Shown here: positions 32,936-44,616 of the stretch, one piece after another
Layout of the letters: each line of letters begins with the position of its first letter
Numbering within the stretch: the first letter of the stretch is position 1
NCBI GenBank assembly: GCA_031769625.1
Contig: JAUIMM010000121.1
Span: 7,278,001 to 7,342,000, forward strand
Origin: Taudactylus pleione
Lineage: Eukaryota; Chordata; Amphibia; Anura; Myobatrachidae
Length of the DNA stretch: 64,000 nucleotides
Direction of reading: 5' to 3'
Translations under genes and position numbers: made by a program
The notes under the pieces: model-generated
Database searches by the model: none
Told to the model about the DNA's origin: nothing
The model's input: the letters and a program-made list of their open reading frames with translations, nothing else

Positions 32936-33955
32936 TTAAGGACCTGTGTTCAGGATATAGTTTAGGCTGCAGGGGAGGGTGGTTAAGTTTAGGCACTAAA
33001 GGGGAGGGTTAGGTTTAGGCACTAAGGGGGAGGGTTAAGTTCATACTTACTGACAAACTGGCTGCCTCTTCCGGGAGGAGGCAGCCAGCTCGGCACTGCA
33101 GTGGGGGGGAAAGGGGGCGTGATCCGTCTTGGGGGCGGAACAGGGGGGCGTGGCCATGTCTTCGTGTCCCCGCCCCACAGCGCATATATTATCGGCGTTG
33201 TGTAGCTGGGGGAGGGGCCACGATGACGCGATTCAGCGCGAATCGCGTCATCAGCTCCTCCGACGCCGCAGGGGAGGAGCGGACGCAAGTGGGGGGGTGC
33301 AGGCGGGCTGCGCCGGCCAGGAGACTTGCCCCCTCTTCCGGGGGGTCGGGACCGACACCCGATTTTCGGGAGGCTCCCGACCATTTCGGGAGGGTAGGCA
33401 GGTATGGTTAAGTTTAGGCACTAAGGGGGAGGGTTAAGTTTAGGCACTAAATGGGGATGGTTAAGTTTAGGCGCTAAGGGGGAGGGTTAGGTTTAGGCAC
33501 TAAGGGGGAGGGTTAAGTTTAGGCACTAAGGGGGAGGGTTAGGTTTAGGCACTAAGGGGGAGGGTTAAGTTTAGGCAATAAGGGGGAGGGTTAGGTTTAG
33601 GCAATAAGGGGGAGGGTTAGGTTTAGGCACTAAGGGGGAGGGTTAAGTTTAGGCACTAAATGGGAATGGTTAAGTTTAGGCGCTAAGGGGGAGGGTTAGG
33701 TTTAGGCACTAAGGGGGAGGGTTAAGTTTAGGCACTAAGGGGGAGGTTTAGGTTTAGGCACTAAGGGGGAGGGTTAAGTTTAGGCACTAAGGGGGAGGGT
33801 TAGGTTTAGGCACTAAGGGTGAGGGTTAGGTTAGCCACTAAGGGGGAGGGTTAGGTTTAGGCACTAAGGGGGAGGGTTAGGTTTAGGCACTAAGGGGAGG
33901 GTTAGGTTTAGGCACTAGTGGAGGGAGGGCTAGGGGTAGGAGAGTATACTTACCT
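32936..33955. repeat. G-rich 26-bp minisatellite, interrupted by a MITE
   Basis: TTTAGGCACTAAGGGGG followed by AGGGTTAGG or AGGGTTAAG recurs every 26 bp on both sides of the MITE at 33042-33406, about 25 units in total. It ends in GC-rich phrases (33955-34045) shared with 21130-21600, so it is probably the core of the same kind of element. Each unit has runs of three to five G. Confidence 0.9.
33034..33414. mobile_element. hAT-type MITE (33042-33406), 8-bp duplication GTTAAGTT
   Basis: GTTAAGTT is at 33034-33041 and 33407-33414. The ends are CATACTTACTGAC and GGGTAGGCAGGTATG. It sits in the G-rich minisatellite; the duplication is also part of the array unit, but the unit phase agrees with an 8-bp duplication. 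Confidence 0.88.
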
Positions 33956-34045
33956 CCGTCTGTCGGGATTGTGACCCTGTTGGGATGCCGGCATCGGGAT
34001 TCTGACCGCCAGGATCCTGAGCGCCGGCATACCGTACCCAACCCC

Positions 34046-34319
34046 TGTGTTCTACTATTGTCAAGGTGTGCTACTATAAATGTTGTTATTCCTTCAAGGA
34101 CCAAAGAAGCTGCCTACAGAAGTTCACTGAAATTTGGGGCCTTAGCAGAAAAAAAACACATATCACCTTCAAATCTGAAGTGCATAAATCACAGTGCAAA
34201 TTCTCCTTTGCGACATCACACATCTGTATTTGCATAATTGCTCCTCATTTTACATCAGGCATATTTATGTGTGAGCCCAAACGGTGTCTACGGAAATGCA
34301 AGGGTTTGAGCAGACTTAG
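34046..34319. other. No gene seen
   Basis: Short unplaced stretch between two elements. Confidence 0.35.
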
Positions 34320-34841
34320 GGCGGGATGTACTAAGGTTGCGGTGTACATTCCGCCATTTACTGCAACCTTACTAATCACATATGTGATTAGTATCGCAAA
34401 GGACAGCTCTTGCGATAAGAGCTGCCCTTTGCGAAGCAGCCGACTCCAGGTGAGGGGGTCTCCGTGGGTCTCTGCCCCCTCCGAGCCCTGGGAACTTCCT
34501 GCTAGTGACCTGTGCAGGAAGTCCCGGGCTCCTCCTCCTCCTCCTCCCTGCACCCAGAAGATTAGGAGGAGAAGGAGGCAGAGAACCCAAGAGGAGCACG
34601 GGCCGGCGACCAGGAGACTAAGGGGGCCAGTGCTGGGTGTCTGCGGGGCGGCGAGGCAGCGGCGAAGCGTCGTGTGGGGGATGTGGTAAGAAGCCCATAG
34701 GCTTTTATAGGGTAACGCCAGGTTTTTCTGTACCTCTGCACCAATAATAGGGCGGCCGGGGCTTAGTACATCCGAAAATGCTGTAAAAACCCCGAAAACA
34801 GGGTTTTAACCGCATATTTCCTGTAGTACATCCCGGCCTCA
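34320..34841. mobile_element. MITE of the GGGATGTACTAA family (copy 2, uninterrupted)
   Basis: The start is GGCGGGATGTACTAAGG and the end GTAGTACATCCCGGCC. Hairpin phrases GCTCTTGCGATAAGAGC and AAAACCCCGAAAACAGGGTTTT lie inside. It provides the empty site for the LTR in copy 1. Confidence 0.8.
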
Positions 34842-35062
34842 GGGCCTGGCTTAGAGATGCACATAATGTGGATGCTGCACGCAAACAGCCCATGTTTTCA
34901 GTCTGCGCTTGAGTCGCACTGCTCATGCATCCTGACGGAAGAAGCAGATCGAAATTGCACACAGAGTGATGCAATTTCAGGGAGGTAACGGGGGTGGCTA
35001 GCCAGATGGGCCACCAGCAAAAGAAGCTGCTGCCTGCACTTTTGCACCCATAGGCCCTGAGT

Positions 35063-35589
35063 CTAAGGACCTCATTCAGAGCCGCGCGCAAAATGCGATC
35101 GCTCGCTCTGAATGAGAGCGCCGCTTCACTGTAAAGAGCCGGCCTCCTGGCCGTTCGCTAAGTTGTGGGTGACCACCCACAGCTTTAGTGAGCGGCCAGG
35201 TTGATGGTCATGATGGTCAATACCATCGCGACCATCGGTGCTTACGATGAGACCCTTGTGGTAGGGTCTCGTCTGCAGCAAGCCCCAGTGAGCTTTCGGC
35301 TCTAATAGAGCCGGAAGCTCACCACTGACATGATGAGTGATGTCAGTGGGGCCGCCTCCAAACGGCAGGCGTTCCTTCGGGAATGCCTCCGTTTAGCCAG
35401 CCACCCCCACCCCCACCGCGCCTACAAAGCGGGGCGAGCTGTCGATCACCATCGACAGCCTCCCCTTTTGTAGTGAGCCCCGGAGTTAGAGAATTTTTTT
35501 CTCGCTCCGGGGCTTGCGCAGTGTGGCCGCTGCGCATGCGCAGGGCCTCAACATCGACCTGCTTGCAAGCGGGTCTGAATGAGACCCTA
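35063..35589. mobile_element. Harbinger-type MITE (35066-35586), 3-bp duplication CTA
   Basis: The ends are AGGACCTCATTCAGA and GGGTCTGAATGAGACC. Inside are further paired phrases such as GATGGTCATGATGGTC with GACCATCG and CATGATGAGTGATGTCAGTG. Same family as 17586, with CATTCAG instead of GATTCAG. Confidence 0.7.
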
Positions 35590-36070
35590 TGTCGCACGCA
35601 AAAGCGTTTACAGCAGAGTCTATTGGCAGTCTCCTGTCTGCGTGTTTATGCAAAGGGCCTATTCACTCCTTGTGTACATCCGTGCTGCCGACTGTGCAAG
35701 GAGTGAGACGCCCACCTTTAGCACCCGTGCACGCTGTAATACCGATCGGTGCGTCTAGTGGCGGAACTCCCGGAGACAATGGAGTCATTTGCCGCCGGGC
35801 GTCAGCCCTGAAAGGGGCACCTGGCTCCACTGTCCCCGGGAGCTGCATGGAGGAGCGCCGCTGATCCACCTCCATTAGCGTAACTACGGAGGGTGCACCC
35901 TCCATTTGCCGGGCGCCCGCTGAGTGTGTTACCAGCAGGCGCTCGGCTCCTATCCTCCTGGCGGTAGTCCGAGGACAGAGCTCCCTCCGTCTTCCGGGTC
36001 CCGCAGTGTCCGAGGAGCGGACGCCGGGGACGGAGCTCAGGAGTGAGCTCCGTCTTCCAGGTCCCGCAGT

Positions 36071-36110
36071 GCACTATGGGAGTGACGTAATGACGTCACT
36101 CCCATAGTGC
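36071..36110. repeat. Perfect 18-bp hairpin with TGACGT core
   Basis: GCACTATGGGAGTGACGT (36071-36088) and its exact reverse complement (36093-36110), 4-nt loop AATG. The centre contains GTGACGTAATGACGTCAC, with TGACGTCA, the consensus of a cAMP-response element. Confidence 0.93.
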
Positions 36111-36205
36111 CGAGGAGCAGACACCAGGGATGGACGGCAGCAGCAATGGACCGGGGATAAAGGTAAGTGTTAGTTTGTTTTTTGTGTGTGTGTGTGCGCG
36201 CGGTG

Positions 36206-36810
36206 GGGGTCATCACTACTGGGGGCAACTACAGGGGCCTACTACTGGGGGCAACTACAGGGGCTCACTACTGGGGGCAACTACAGGGGCCTGCTACTGG
36301 GGGCAACTACAGGGGCTCACTACAGGGGCCTGCTACTGGGGGCTACTACAGGGGCCTACTACTGGGGGCAACTACAGGGGCTCACTACTGGGGGCAACTA
36401 CAGGGGCCTGCTACTTGGGGCAACTACAGGGGCTCACTACTGGGGGTAACTACAGGGGCCTCACTACTGGGGGTAACTACAGGGGACTCACTACTGGGGG
36501 CAACTACAGGGGAAACTACAGGGTGCTCACTACTGGGGCAACTACAGGGGCCTCACTACTGGGGGTAACTACAGGGGCCTCACTACTGGGGGTAACTACA
36601 GGGGCCTCACTACTGGGGGTAACTACAGGGGCCTCACTACTGGGGGCAACTACAGGGTGCTCACTACTGGGGCAACTACAGGGGCCTCATTACTGGGGGC
36701 AACTACAGGGGCCTCACTACTGGGGGCAACTACAGGGGGCTCACTACTGGGGGCAACTACAAGGAGCCTCACTACTGGGGGCAACTACCGGGGGCTCACT
36801 ACTGGATGTA
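36206..36810. repeat. 27-bp minisatellite
   Basis: ACTACTGGGGGCAACTACAG followed by GGGCCTC or GGGCT, about 22 units, mostly 24 or 27 bp, so all plus frames stay open. Confidence 0.93.
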
Positions 36811-37285
36811 CTGCATAGGCGGACCATTACTGGGGAACACTACATAGGCGGACCACTACTGGGGGCATTATATAAAAGGAACTGCATAAGGGGGGCGGCG
36901 GCAGCTGGGACTGGCATAGGGGCTGGGGGGTGGTACATTTTAGTTTGGGGGGGGCACCAACATTTATCTTGCCTCCGGGCACCTGGGATGAAGTTACGCC
37001 ACTGGGTGCGTCCTTATATGCCATCATCGGTCGCACCATCAAAGCTTACCCCTGCCCTATGGCAGATAAAGTTTGTCCGTCTGACCATGGTGTCCTGTGT
37101 GAGCGGTCAAGCATCTGGGAACGCAGCCGCTTGCATTGGCACTTCTGCGTCACTCCCAAAACACACTCACTGAATGCCCCATTTCTGCGTGCACTACTAG
37201 CCACCTCCCAGTCTCCGCCCATCAATGTTCCACCACATTTCTGATACCATTTGAATCGATGGCGACAGCACCTTTGTGCGCACAC

Positions 37286-37840
37286 TCTGGGGGTCATTCA
37301 GACCCGCTCGCGAGCGCAGGACGCTCGCAAGCTGGTCAATGTTGCCCCACTGCGCATGCGCACGACGGAGGGAGCTCCGTCGTGCGTATGCACGAGACCC
37401 GGATAGCGACGGGCTCTCCGTCGCTCCGGGTCTCGCGCCAAAGGGGGCGTGCTGTCGATGTTGATTGACAGCACGCCCCCTTTGGTGGGCGTGCTGGGGC
37501 GTGGCTGCCAGACGGAGGCGTTCCCATGGGAACGCCTACCGTCTGAAGCCGGCCCCACTGACATCAGTAGTGATGTCAGTGGGAGTGATTTTGGCTCTGA
37601 TAGAGCCAAAATCACTCCAGGGCTTGCGGCAGCGAGACCCTACCGCAGGGTCTCCGTCGCAAGCCTGATGGTCGCGATGGTCTTGACCATCGTGACCATC
37701 ATCAAGGACGCTCGCATAAGCTGTGGGTGGTCACCCACAGCTATGCGAGCGTCCATAAGGACGCTCCATTTTCATGGAGGAGGGCCCTGATTCAGAGCGA
37801 GCGCTCTGGTCAGAGCGTTCGGCTCTGAATCAGGCCCTCT
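37286..37840. mobile_element. Harbinger-type MITE (37289-37837), 3-bp duplication TCT
   Basis: The ends are GGGGGTCATTCAGACCCGCT and GGCTCTGAATCAGGCCC, TCT on both sides. Several inner hairpins (GGGCGTGCTGTCGATGTTGA region with TGACAGCACGCCCCC; GTGATGTCAGTGGG). Confidence 0.78.
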
Positions 37841-37941
37841 GTGTAACGTATGCACCGTATGAGTGTTCTGAAATGTTAGTGCATGCGCAGTTGCAAAAAT
37901 TAGCTCTAACGACATGAACACCGGCATTACCTGCAGATTGT

Positions 37942-38494
37942 GGGCCTGATTAAGCAAGGATCACAACTGCGAATGCAATAGCGATTACGCACGCAGTCTC
38001 ACTGCGATGATATGCTAACCCACTGTGATCGCTATGCCATCGCAGCACAACATAAGGATGCCCACTTTACCTTACACACTTCTGTAATACTTTGCAAAAC
38101 TGCAAAACCATCAGTAACATCGAGTACCATCGCAGCCTCACTCACTTGCACAAGCTCTGACCTTACTAAGGAATTGCTAACCTCATCGCACGCAGTAAGT
38201 ACACAAGCTGCGTAGGGCATCGCAGTGGATAATTTATGCACGCCACTGCAATGGCATTCAAATGCACTGGTACGCCTGCGTTTTGCCAACCACCCCCCCC
38301 CATCGCCACCCCCTAATGGTACTTCCTGTCAATCACTCTGCGATGGGTCTGAGTAGTCACTGCGATCGCAGTGGAGTGTTCACGCATGCGCATTGCGATG
38401 CATACGCAGATCGCGACAATCGGCCAATTGCGTGCGGAGTCACAGTTGCAATCTTTGCTGATTCAGGCCCAGTGTATGGCTCAGAATCAGGCCC
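37942..38494. mobile_element. Harbinger-type MITE, diverged
   Basis: The start is GGGCCTGATTAAGCAAGG and the end GGCTCAGAATCAGGCCC. A second GATTCAGGCCCAG lies 25 bp before the end. No clear 3-bp duplication. Confidence 0.65.
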
Positions 38495-39048
38495 ATAGTG
38501 TGTAGCTGGGAGGAGCACATATTGGGGAGGCAGGAGGACTGAAGCACATTATCTAACTACCCTGGTATGCTCAGGCCTTGTAAATAAATGTAAAATATAT
38601 TGTCTGTTCTGTATATCTATATCCTCACGTCTGGAAACCAAGCAGACGATTACCGTTGGTAAATTCCTTCCCATTTAAAGACATATTGCCATCTGTGTCT
38701 ATCATGATAGCCTATGAAATGCCGAGTGAGAGTGTATATAGATTTCATACCACAGGGATGTGCATAATGCTCAGGTAGAGTATCTGTATGTGATGCAATT
38801 AGGGATAGATGGTAGATGGTGACAGACTGGGATATTAGCTTAGATATGTAATACTTCACAAGCATACATAAATACTGTATATCATGCACAATATGGGTAG
38901 CCCTTCCATTGTTTCAAATTACATAATTACTGCACTTCTCAGGACTGCTACACCTCGCATGCATGTGGTCTTATATAAAACAGATGTAACACTTGTATAT
39001 ACATATATGTGAAGGCTTCCTCAGCTGTGGCTATCATAGAGAGAAGAC
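38495..39048. other. No gene seen
   Basis: AT-rich unplaced sequence. Confidence 0.35.
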
Positions 39049-39533
39049 TCTGGGGGTCAATCAGACCCAGGCGCAAGCACCGCTGTGCTCGCAACTGGGT
39101 CGATTGGGTAGCCCTGCGCACGCGCAGCGGCCGCACTGCGCGTGCGCAAGCCCCAGAGCGAGAAACTCTCTTGCTCTGAAGCTCGCTACAAAAGGTGCGG
39201 CTGTCGATGTTGATCGACAGCTCGCCCCTTTTTGTAGGCGGGCCGGGGGGTGGTTTCCAAAACAGTGATGTCAGTGGGGAGCTTCCTGCATCAGAGCAGA
39301 AAGCTCCCTAGGGCTTGCGAGTGCCCAGACCCAACCTTAGGGTCTGGTCGCAAGCTCCGATGGTCGCGATGGTGATCACCATCGCGAGCATCACCCTGGT
39401 CGCTAGCTAAGCAGTGGGTGGTAACCCACAACTATGCTTGCGACCAGGAGACCGCACCAAAAAAACAAGAAGCGCCCGCCCTCATTCAGAGAGAGCGATC
39501 GCTTCTTGCGACCGCCTCTGAATGAGGTCCTCT
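39049..39533. mobile_element. Harbinger-type MITE (39052-39530), 3-bp duplication TCT
   Basis: The ends are GGGGGTCAATCAGACCC and GCCTCTGAATGAGGTCC, TCT on both sides. Same inner hairpins as 37289-37837 (GGCTGTCGATGTTGATCGAC). Confidence 0.75.
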
Positions 39534-40005
39534 GATCACGGGAAAGTCATCTCTTAATGCAACAGTCTTCCAGCCTGCAAACCTATCATAAGGACTCGGC
39601 AGGGAGACTTTTATGTGCAAAAGCTGATAATAGCAGAGGCCAGTTGCTGGCAGCAAGGTAGCTAAAAAGGGACATATGATTTCCTATCAAGTATAGAATA
39701 TTTTTAGATTTGTTTTAAATAGCTCTTTAACTTGCTTAGTATATTATTAAAGTTGGAGACTACGTATCAAGCCTTTTTTTTTTTTTTTACAGAAAATGAT
39801 GCAGTAACTGCAGTTTCTGCATATTTTTTTATGTATCGATCCTATGCACTAATAGTACAATGCAGGAGATTTCACAGAATTAGCACTTCAGATCGCAGTG
39901 CCCATTATTATCAATGGGGACTACGATCTGACCTCTATGTACTAAACTCCAAAAAGATAAGCTTTTCGGAGTTTAGCAGCAGTAGTGTACACGCCCCTTA
40001 GAAAG
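39534..40005. other. No gene seen
   Basis: Unplaced sequence with a T14-type run near 39775. Confidence 0.35.
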
Positions 40006-42170
40006 TGTACCTCTGCTCCAGCCCTCACCAAGTGTGCCTCTGCCCTAGCCCCAGACCAATTGTCCTCCCCAAGTGTGCCTCTGCCCCAGCCCTCATCAAG
40101 TGTGCCTCTGCCCCAGCCCTCCCAAAGTATACATCTGCTCCAGCCCTCAAGTGTGCCTCTGCCCCAGCCCTCCCCAAGTGTGCCTCTGCCCCAGCCCTCC
40201 CCAAGTGTGCCTCTGCTCCAGCCCTCTCCAAGTGTGCCTCTGCCCCAGCCCTCCCCAAATGTGCCTCTGCCCCAGCCCTCCCCAAGTGTGCCTCTGCCCC
40301 AGCCCTCCCCAAGTGTGCCTCTGCTCCAGCCCTCCCCAAGTATACATCTGCTCCAGCCCTCATCAAGTGTGCCTCTGACCCAGCCCTCCCAAAGTATACA
40401 TCTGCTCCAACCCTCACCAAGTGTGCCTCTGCCCCAGCCCTCCCCAAGTGTGCCTCTGCCCCAGCCCTCCCCAAGTGTGCCTCTGCCCCAGCCCTCCCCA
40501 AGTGTGCCTCTGCTCCAGCCCTCTCCAAGTGTACCTCTGCCCCAGCCCTCCCCAAGTGTGCCTCTGCCCCAGCCCTCCCCAAGTGTGCCTCTGCTCCAGC
40601 CCTCCCCAAGTGTGCCTCTGCCCCAGCCCTCCCCAAGTGTGCCTCTTCCCCAGCCCTCCCCAAGTGTGCCTCTGCTCCAGCCCTCCCCAAGTGTGCCTCT
40701 GATCCAGCCCTCCCCAAGTATACATCTGCTCCAGCCCTCATCAAGTATGCCTCTGCCCCAGCCCTCCCAAAGTATACATCTGCCCCAGCCCTCCCCAAGT
40801 GTGCCTCTGCTCCAGCCCTCTCCAAGTGTACCTCTGCCCCAGCCCTCACCAAGTGTGCCTCTGCTCCAGCCCTCCCCAAGTATACATCTGCCCCAGCCCT
40901 CCCCAAGTGTACTTATGCCCCAGCCCTCCCCAAGTGTGCCTCTGCTCCAGCCCTCTCCAAGTGCGCCTCTGCTCCAGCCCTCCCCAAGTGTGCCTCTGCT
41001 CCAGCCCTCATCAAGTGTGCCTCTGCCCCAGCCCTCAACAAGTGTGCCTCTGCTCCAGCCCTCCCTAAGTGTGCCTCTGCTCCAGCCCTCCCCAAGTATA
41101 CATCTGCTCCAGGCCTCATCAAGTGTGCCTCTGCCCCAGCCCTCCCCAAGTATACATCTGCTCCAGCCCTCATCAAGTGCGCCTCTGCCCTAGCCCTCCC
41201 CAAGTGTGCCTCTGCTCCAGCCCTCATCAAGTGTGCCTCTGCTCCAGCCCTCCCCAAGTGTGCCTCTGCTCCAGCCCTCCCCAAGTATACATCTGCTCCA
41301 GCCCTCATCAAGTGTGCCTCTGCCCCAGCCCTCCCAAAGTATACATCTGCCCCAGCCCTCATCAAGTGTGCCTCTGCCCCAGCCCTCCCCAAGTATACAT
41401 CTGCTCCAGCCCTCATCAAGTGTGCCTCTGCCCCAGCCCTCCCCAAGTATATATCTGCTCCAGCCCTCCCCAAGTGTGCCTCTGCCCCAGCCCTCCCCAA
41501 GTGTGCCTCTGCCCCAGCCCTCCCAAAGTGTACCTCTGCCCCAGCCCTCCACAAGTGTGCCTCTGCTCCAGCCCTCTCCAAGTGTGCCTCTGCTCCAGCC
41601 CTCTCCAAGTGTGCCTCTGCTCCAGCCCTCCCCAAGTGTGCCTCTGCCCCAGCCCTCCCCAAGTGTACCTCTGCCCCAGCCCTCACCAAGTGTGCCTCTA
41701 CTCCAGCCCTCCCCAAGTGTGCCTCTGCTACAGCCCTCATCAAGTGTGCCTCTGCCCCAGCCCTCATCACGTGTGCCTCTGCCCCAGCCCTCCCCAAGTA
41801 TACATCTGTTCCAGCCCTCCCCAAGTGTGCCTCTGCTCCAGCCCTCCCCAAGTATACATCTGCTCCAGCCCTCAAGTGTGCCTCTGCCCCAGCCCTCCCC
41901 AAGTTTACATCTGCTCCAGCCCTCCCCAAGTATACATCTGCTCCAGCCCTCATCAAGTGTGCCTCTGCTCCAGCCCTCCCCAAGTGTGCCTCTGCTCCAG
42001 CCCTCCCCAAGTATACATCTGCCCCAGCCCTCCCAAAGTATACATCTGCTCCAGCCCTCATCAAGTGTGCCTTTGCCCCAGCCCTCCCCAAGTGTGCCTC
42101 TGTTCCAGCCCTCCCAAAGTATACATCTGCTCCAGCCCTCATCAAGTGTGCCTATGCCCGAGCCCTTTAA
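40006..42170. repeat. 27-bp minisatellite, about 80 units
   Basis: The unit is close to CCAGCCCTCCCCAAGTGTGC plus CTCTGCC. Two regular variants exist, AAGTATACATCTGCTC and CTCATCAAGTGTGC, which alternate in patches and suggest higher-order structure. Because 27 is a multiple of three, all forward frames and the reverse frames are open (up to 721 residues). I see no start context, no splice sites and no non-repeat domain, so I do not call a gene. Confidence 0.96.
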
Positions 42171-43346
42171 AGATTTGTCTATAACCCTGCTATGAGGGGC
42201 ATGTCATTACGTGTTCTTGATCTAGGTGCCAGGGCTTTGATACACTTCTGCCCATTTCATCTGTACTGGGCCCCTCATCCGTTTCCTCTGTACTTAGACC
42301 CACAATTTCTGATGGCAGCCCTGCATTGGGGTCTTTAAAACTTTGACTGTAAGGGGGCTTTGAGGCCAGAGATTCGGAAAAACTGACCTACAGACACAGG
42401 CTTCCTTTCTCCATACAGAATCACATGGAGCACTTGATACTTGGCCACGACACTCCCATAACGTGGGATCACTTTGCCACCTCCAAGTTCCTGCCCTGAA
42501 ATGCCCTAATTTACAGAAAGACAGATCTTATCAAGTTCTGTCTGCACACATGCGCTGTATGCAAGAACTCACCCTTTGCTGTGCGACTAAGATTCAGCCT
42601 CACTATTCACTATTGCAGTGATTCCTATCTGTGAACAAAAAATAAACTATATACCAAATAATGTCTAAATAAATACAGTAAGAGTCGCCAATCTCATGTT
42701 TTACTACCAGTTTCTGTCTCTGTATACATTTTACTGGTACATTTGATATGAGGATGGGAAAATTGCTTCAGCAACAAAACCAGTAAGGAACAGGCAGTCT
42801 GCCACTTTAATAGTAGACAAGAGGACCTGTCATAAAAAAATGACACTGTAATCCTGTGACAAGCATAGTATCATATTTTAAAAGATGCAGTTTGGATGGG
42901 AGGCACAATGTATTAAATATTTTTGCTGAATACTTTCAAATAACCTTCAACTTTAATGGGAGAGATGGTGATTGCATTGGTAATGTAGCTTTTTAGGGCA
43001 GCCTGTAACATGCAGTGCATGGACATTTCTTGGTAAAAGAATTAATGACTGATGGATTTTAGGGTAATTATTTTAAAACCAGAAAAAAACCTCTTCTGCC
43101 AACCAGGGCACTAGAATGTTCACAGGGCTAGACCAACCTTTAGCCAATCAGAGCAGATCAACTTTTAGCCAGTAAAAGAAATAGAACATTCACAACATAC
43201 TGCATTAACGATGAAGGTTGTTCATAAAACTTGTTTTAAAAGTCTTTAGATGAGTGAAAATGATCAGATCTTGTAGTTCATTCCTCTGTCTCTTTCTTGA
43301 TGTCATCACTGGCTGGGAGCTGCTTGTAGATAACAGCTCTGTACAT
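42171..43346. other. No gene seen
   Basis: 1.2 kb of unplaced sequence. Two related phrases, ACCAACCTTTAGCCAATCAG and ATCAACTTTTAGCCAGTAAA, lie near 43130-43175. Confidence 0.35.
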
Positions 43347-43884
43347 TTAGGGCCTGATTCAGACCCGGTCGCAAGCGCTGAGCGCTCGCAACCGGGTCGA
43401 TGATGTTCCACAGTGCATAAGCACGACGGAGCCGGCTCGTTGTGAGCATGCGCGAGACCCGGCTAGCAACGGGCAATCCGTCGCTCCGGGTCTCTCACTA
43501 AAGAGGGGAAGCTGTCGATGTTGAGTGACAGCTCGCCTCCTTTGCTGGGCGGGCCGTGGGGGTGGCTGCCCAAACTGAGGCGTTCCCGAGGGAACGCTTG
43601 CCGTTTGGGGGCGGCCCCACTGACATCACGAGTGATGTCAACGGAGAGATTCCGGCTCTGTTAGAGCGAAATCTCTCTGGGGCTTGCGATGAACGAGACC
43701 CTACCACAAGGGTCTCGTCGCAAGCCCGATGGTCGCGATAGTCTTGACCATCGCGACCATCATCATGGCCGCTCGCTATAGCTGTGGGTGGTCACCCACA
43801 GCTATGCGAGCGGCCAAGAGGCCGCTCCAAAAAGAAAAAAGCCTGGCCCTGATTCAGAGCGAGCGGCTCTGAATCAGGCGCTTA
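43347..43884. mobile_element. Harbinger-type MITE (43350-43881), 3-bp duplication TTA
   Basis: The ends are GGGCCTGATTCAGACCCGGT and GCGGCTCTGAATCAGGCGC, TTA on both sides. Internal hairpins match the copies at 37289 and 56031 (GATGGTCGCGAT..ATCGCGACCATC, GCTGTGGGTGGTCACCCACAGC). Confidence 0.8.
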
Positions 43885-43939
43885 ATTTGGTCAGATTTAC
43901 CCCAGTGAGTCTCTGGTACATTGGGCCAAGTATGTGGAC

Positions 43940-44447
43940 TAAGGGCCTGATTCAGATACGCTCGCAAGCGCACAGCGCTCCAAAGCGGGTCGATGGTCCT
44001 CGGCTGCGCATGCACCGCCTCAGGCGTGCGCGAGACCCGTACTGTGACGGATGCTCTGTCGCAACGGGTCTTGCTACAAGATGGGGTGACTGTCGATGTT
44101 GATTGACAGCTCACCCCGTTTTGTAGGCGGGGAGGGGATTGCACAAACGCAGGTGTTCCCTTAGGAACGCCTGACGCTTGTGGGCGGCCCTACTGACATC
44201 ACTCGTGATGTCAGTAGTGGACTTCCTGCTCTATAAGAGCAGGAAGTCCACTCGGGCTTGCGAGTGCTGAGACCCTACCACAAAGTCTCCACGCAAGCCC
44301 GATGGTTGCGATAATCACAACCATCACCAGGCCACCCGCAAAAGCTGTGGGTGGTCATTAACAGCTTAGCGAGTGGCCTGGTGGCCGGAAAAAATAAATA
44401 AAAAACCCGCCCTGATTCAGAGCGAACGCCTCTGAATCAGGCCCTAA
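43940..44447. mobile_element. Harbinger-type MITE (43943-44444), 3-bp duplication TAA
   Basis: The ends are GGGCCTGATTCAGATACGCT and GCCTCTGAATCAGGCCC, TAA on both sides. It lies only 55 bp from the previous copy in the same orientation. Confidence 0.85.
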
Positions 44448-44616
44448 AAGTACTGCAGCTCGTGGATGCAATGATTGGCTATTCAGAAAATTCCATATCC
44501 TGACTGATCCTGTTACAGAGCAGAGGGCATTGATCCAACTCCCACTTGTTCCTCAGATACAACTCTGCATTTTGTTTACATTTCGCCACTTCTGTTAAAC
44601 ACATATCAGTTGATAT

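Larger units (their letters stand above)
35748..37012. mobile_element. hAT-type MITE (35756-37004), 8-bp duplication GGTGCGTC
   Basis: GGTGCGTC is at 35748-35755 and 37005-37012. The ends are TAGTGGCGGAACTC and GAAGTTACGCCACTG. It contains a perfect hairpin (36071-36110) and a 27-bp minisatellite (36206-36810). The 347-residue frame crossing it is a repeat artefact. Confidence 0.88.

Noticed and set aside
36130..37173. 347-residue plus-strand frame with GATTGA/YWGQLQG repeats
   Set aside because: Generated by the 27-bp minisatellite inside a hAT MITE whose boundaries are fixed by an 8-bp duplication.
40025..42145. Reverse frames of 293 and 410 residues (Gly-Arg-Ala-Gly repeats)
   Set aside because: Reverse reading of the same 27-bp array.
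40005..42195. Long forward frames (721, 402, 371, 329 residues) that look like a repetitive mucin- or collagen-like protein
   Set aside because: A 27-bp unit opens all three forward frames and reverse frames alike; without a start context or signal peptide no frame is preferred.
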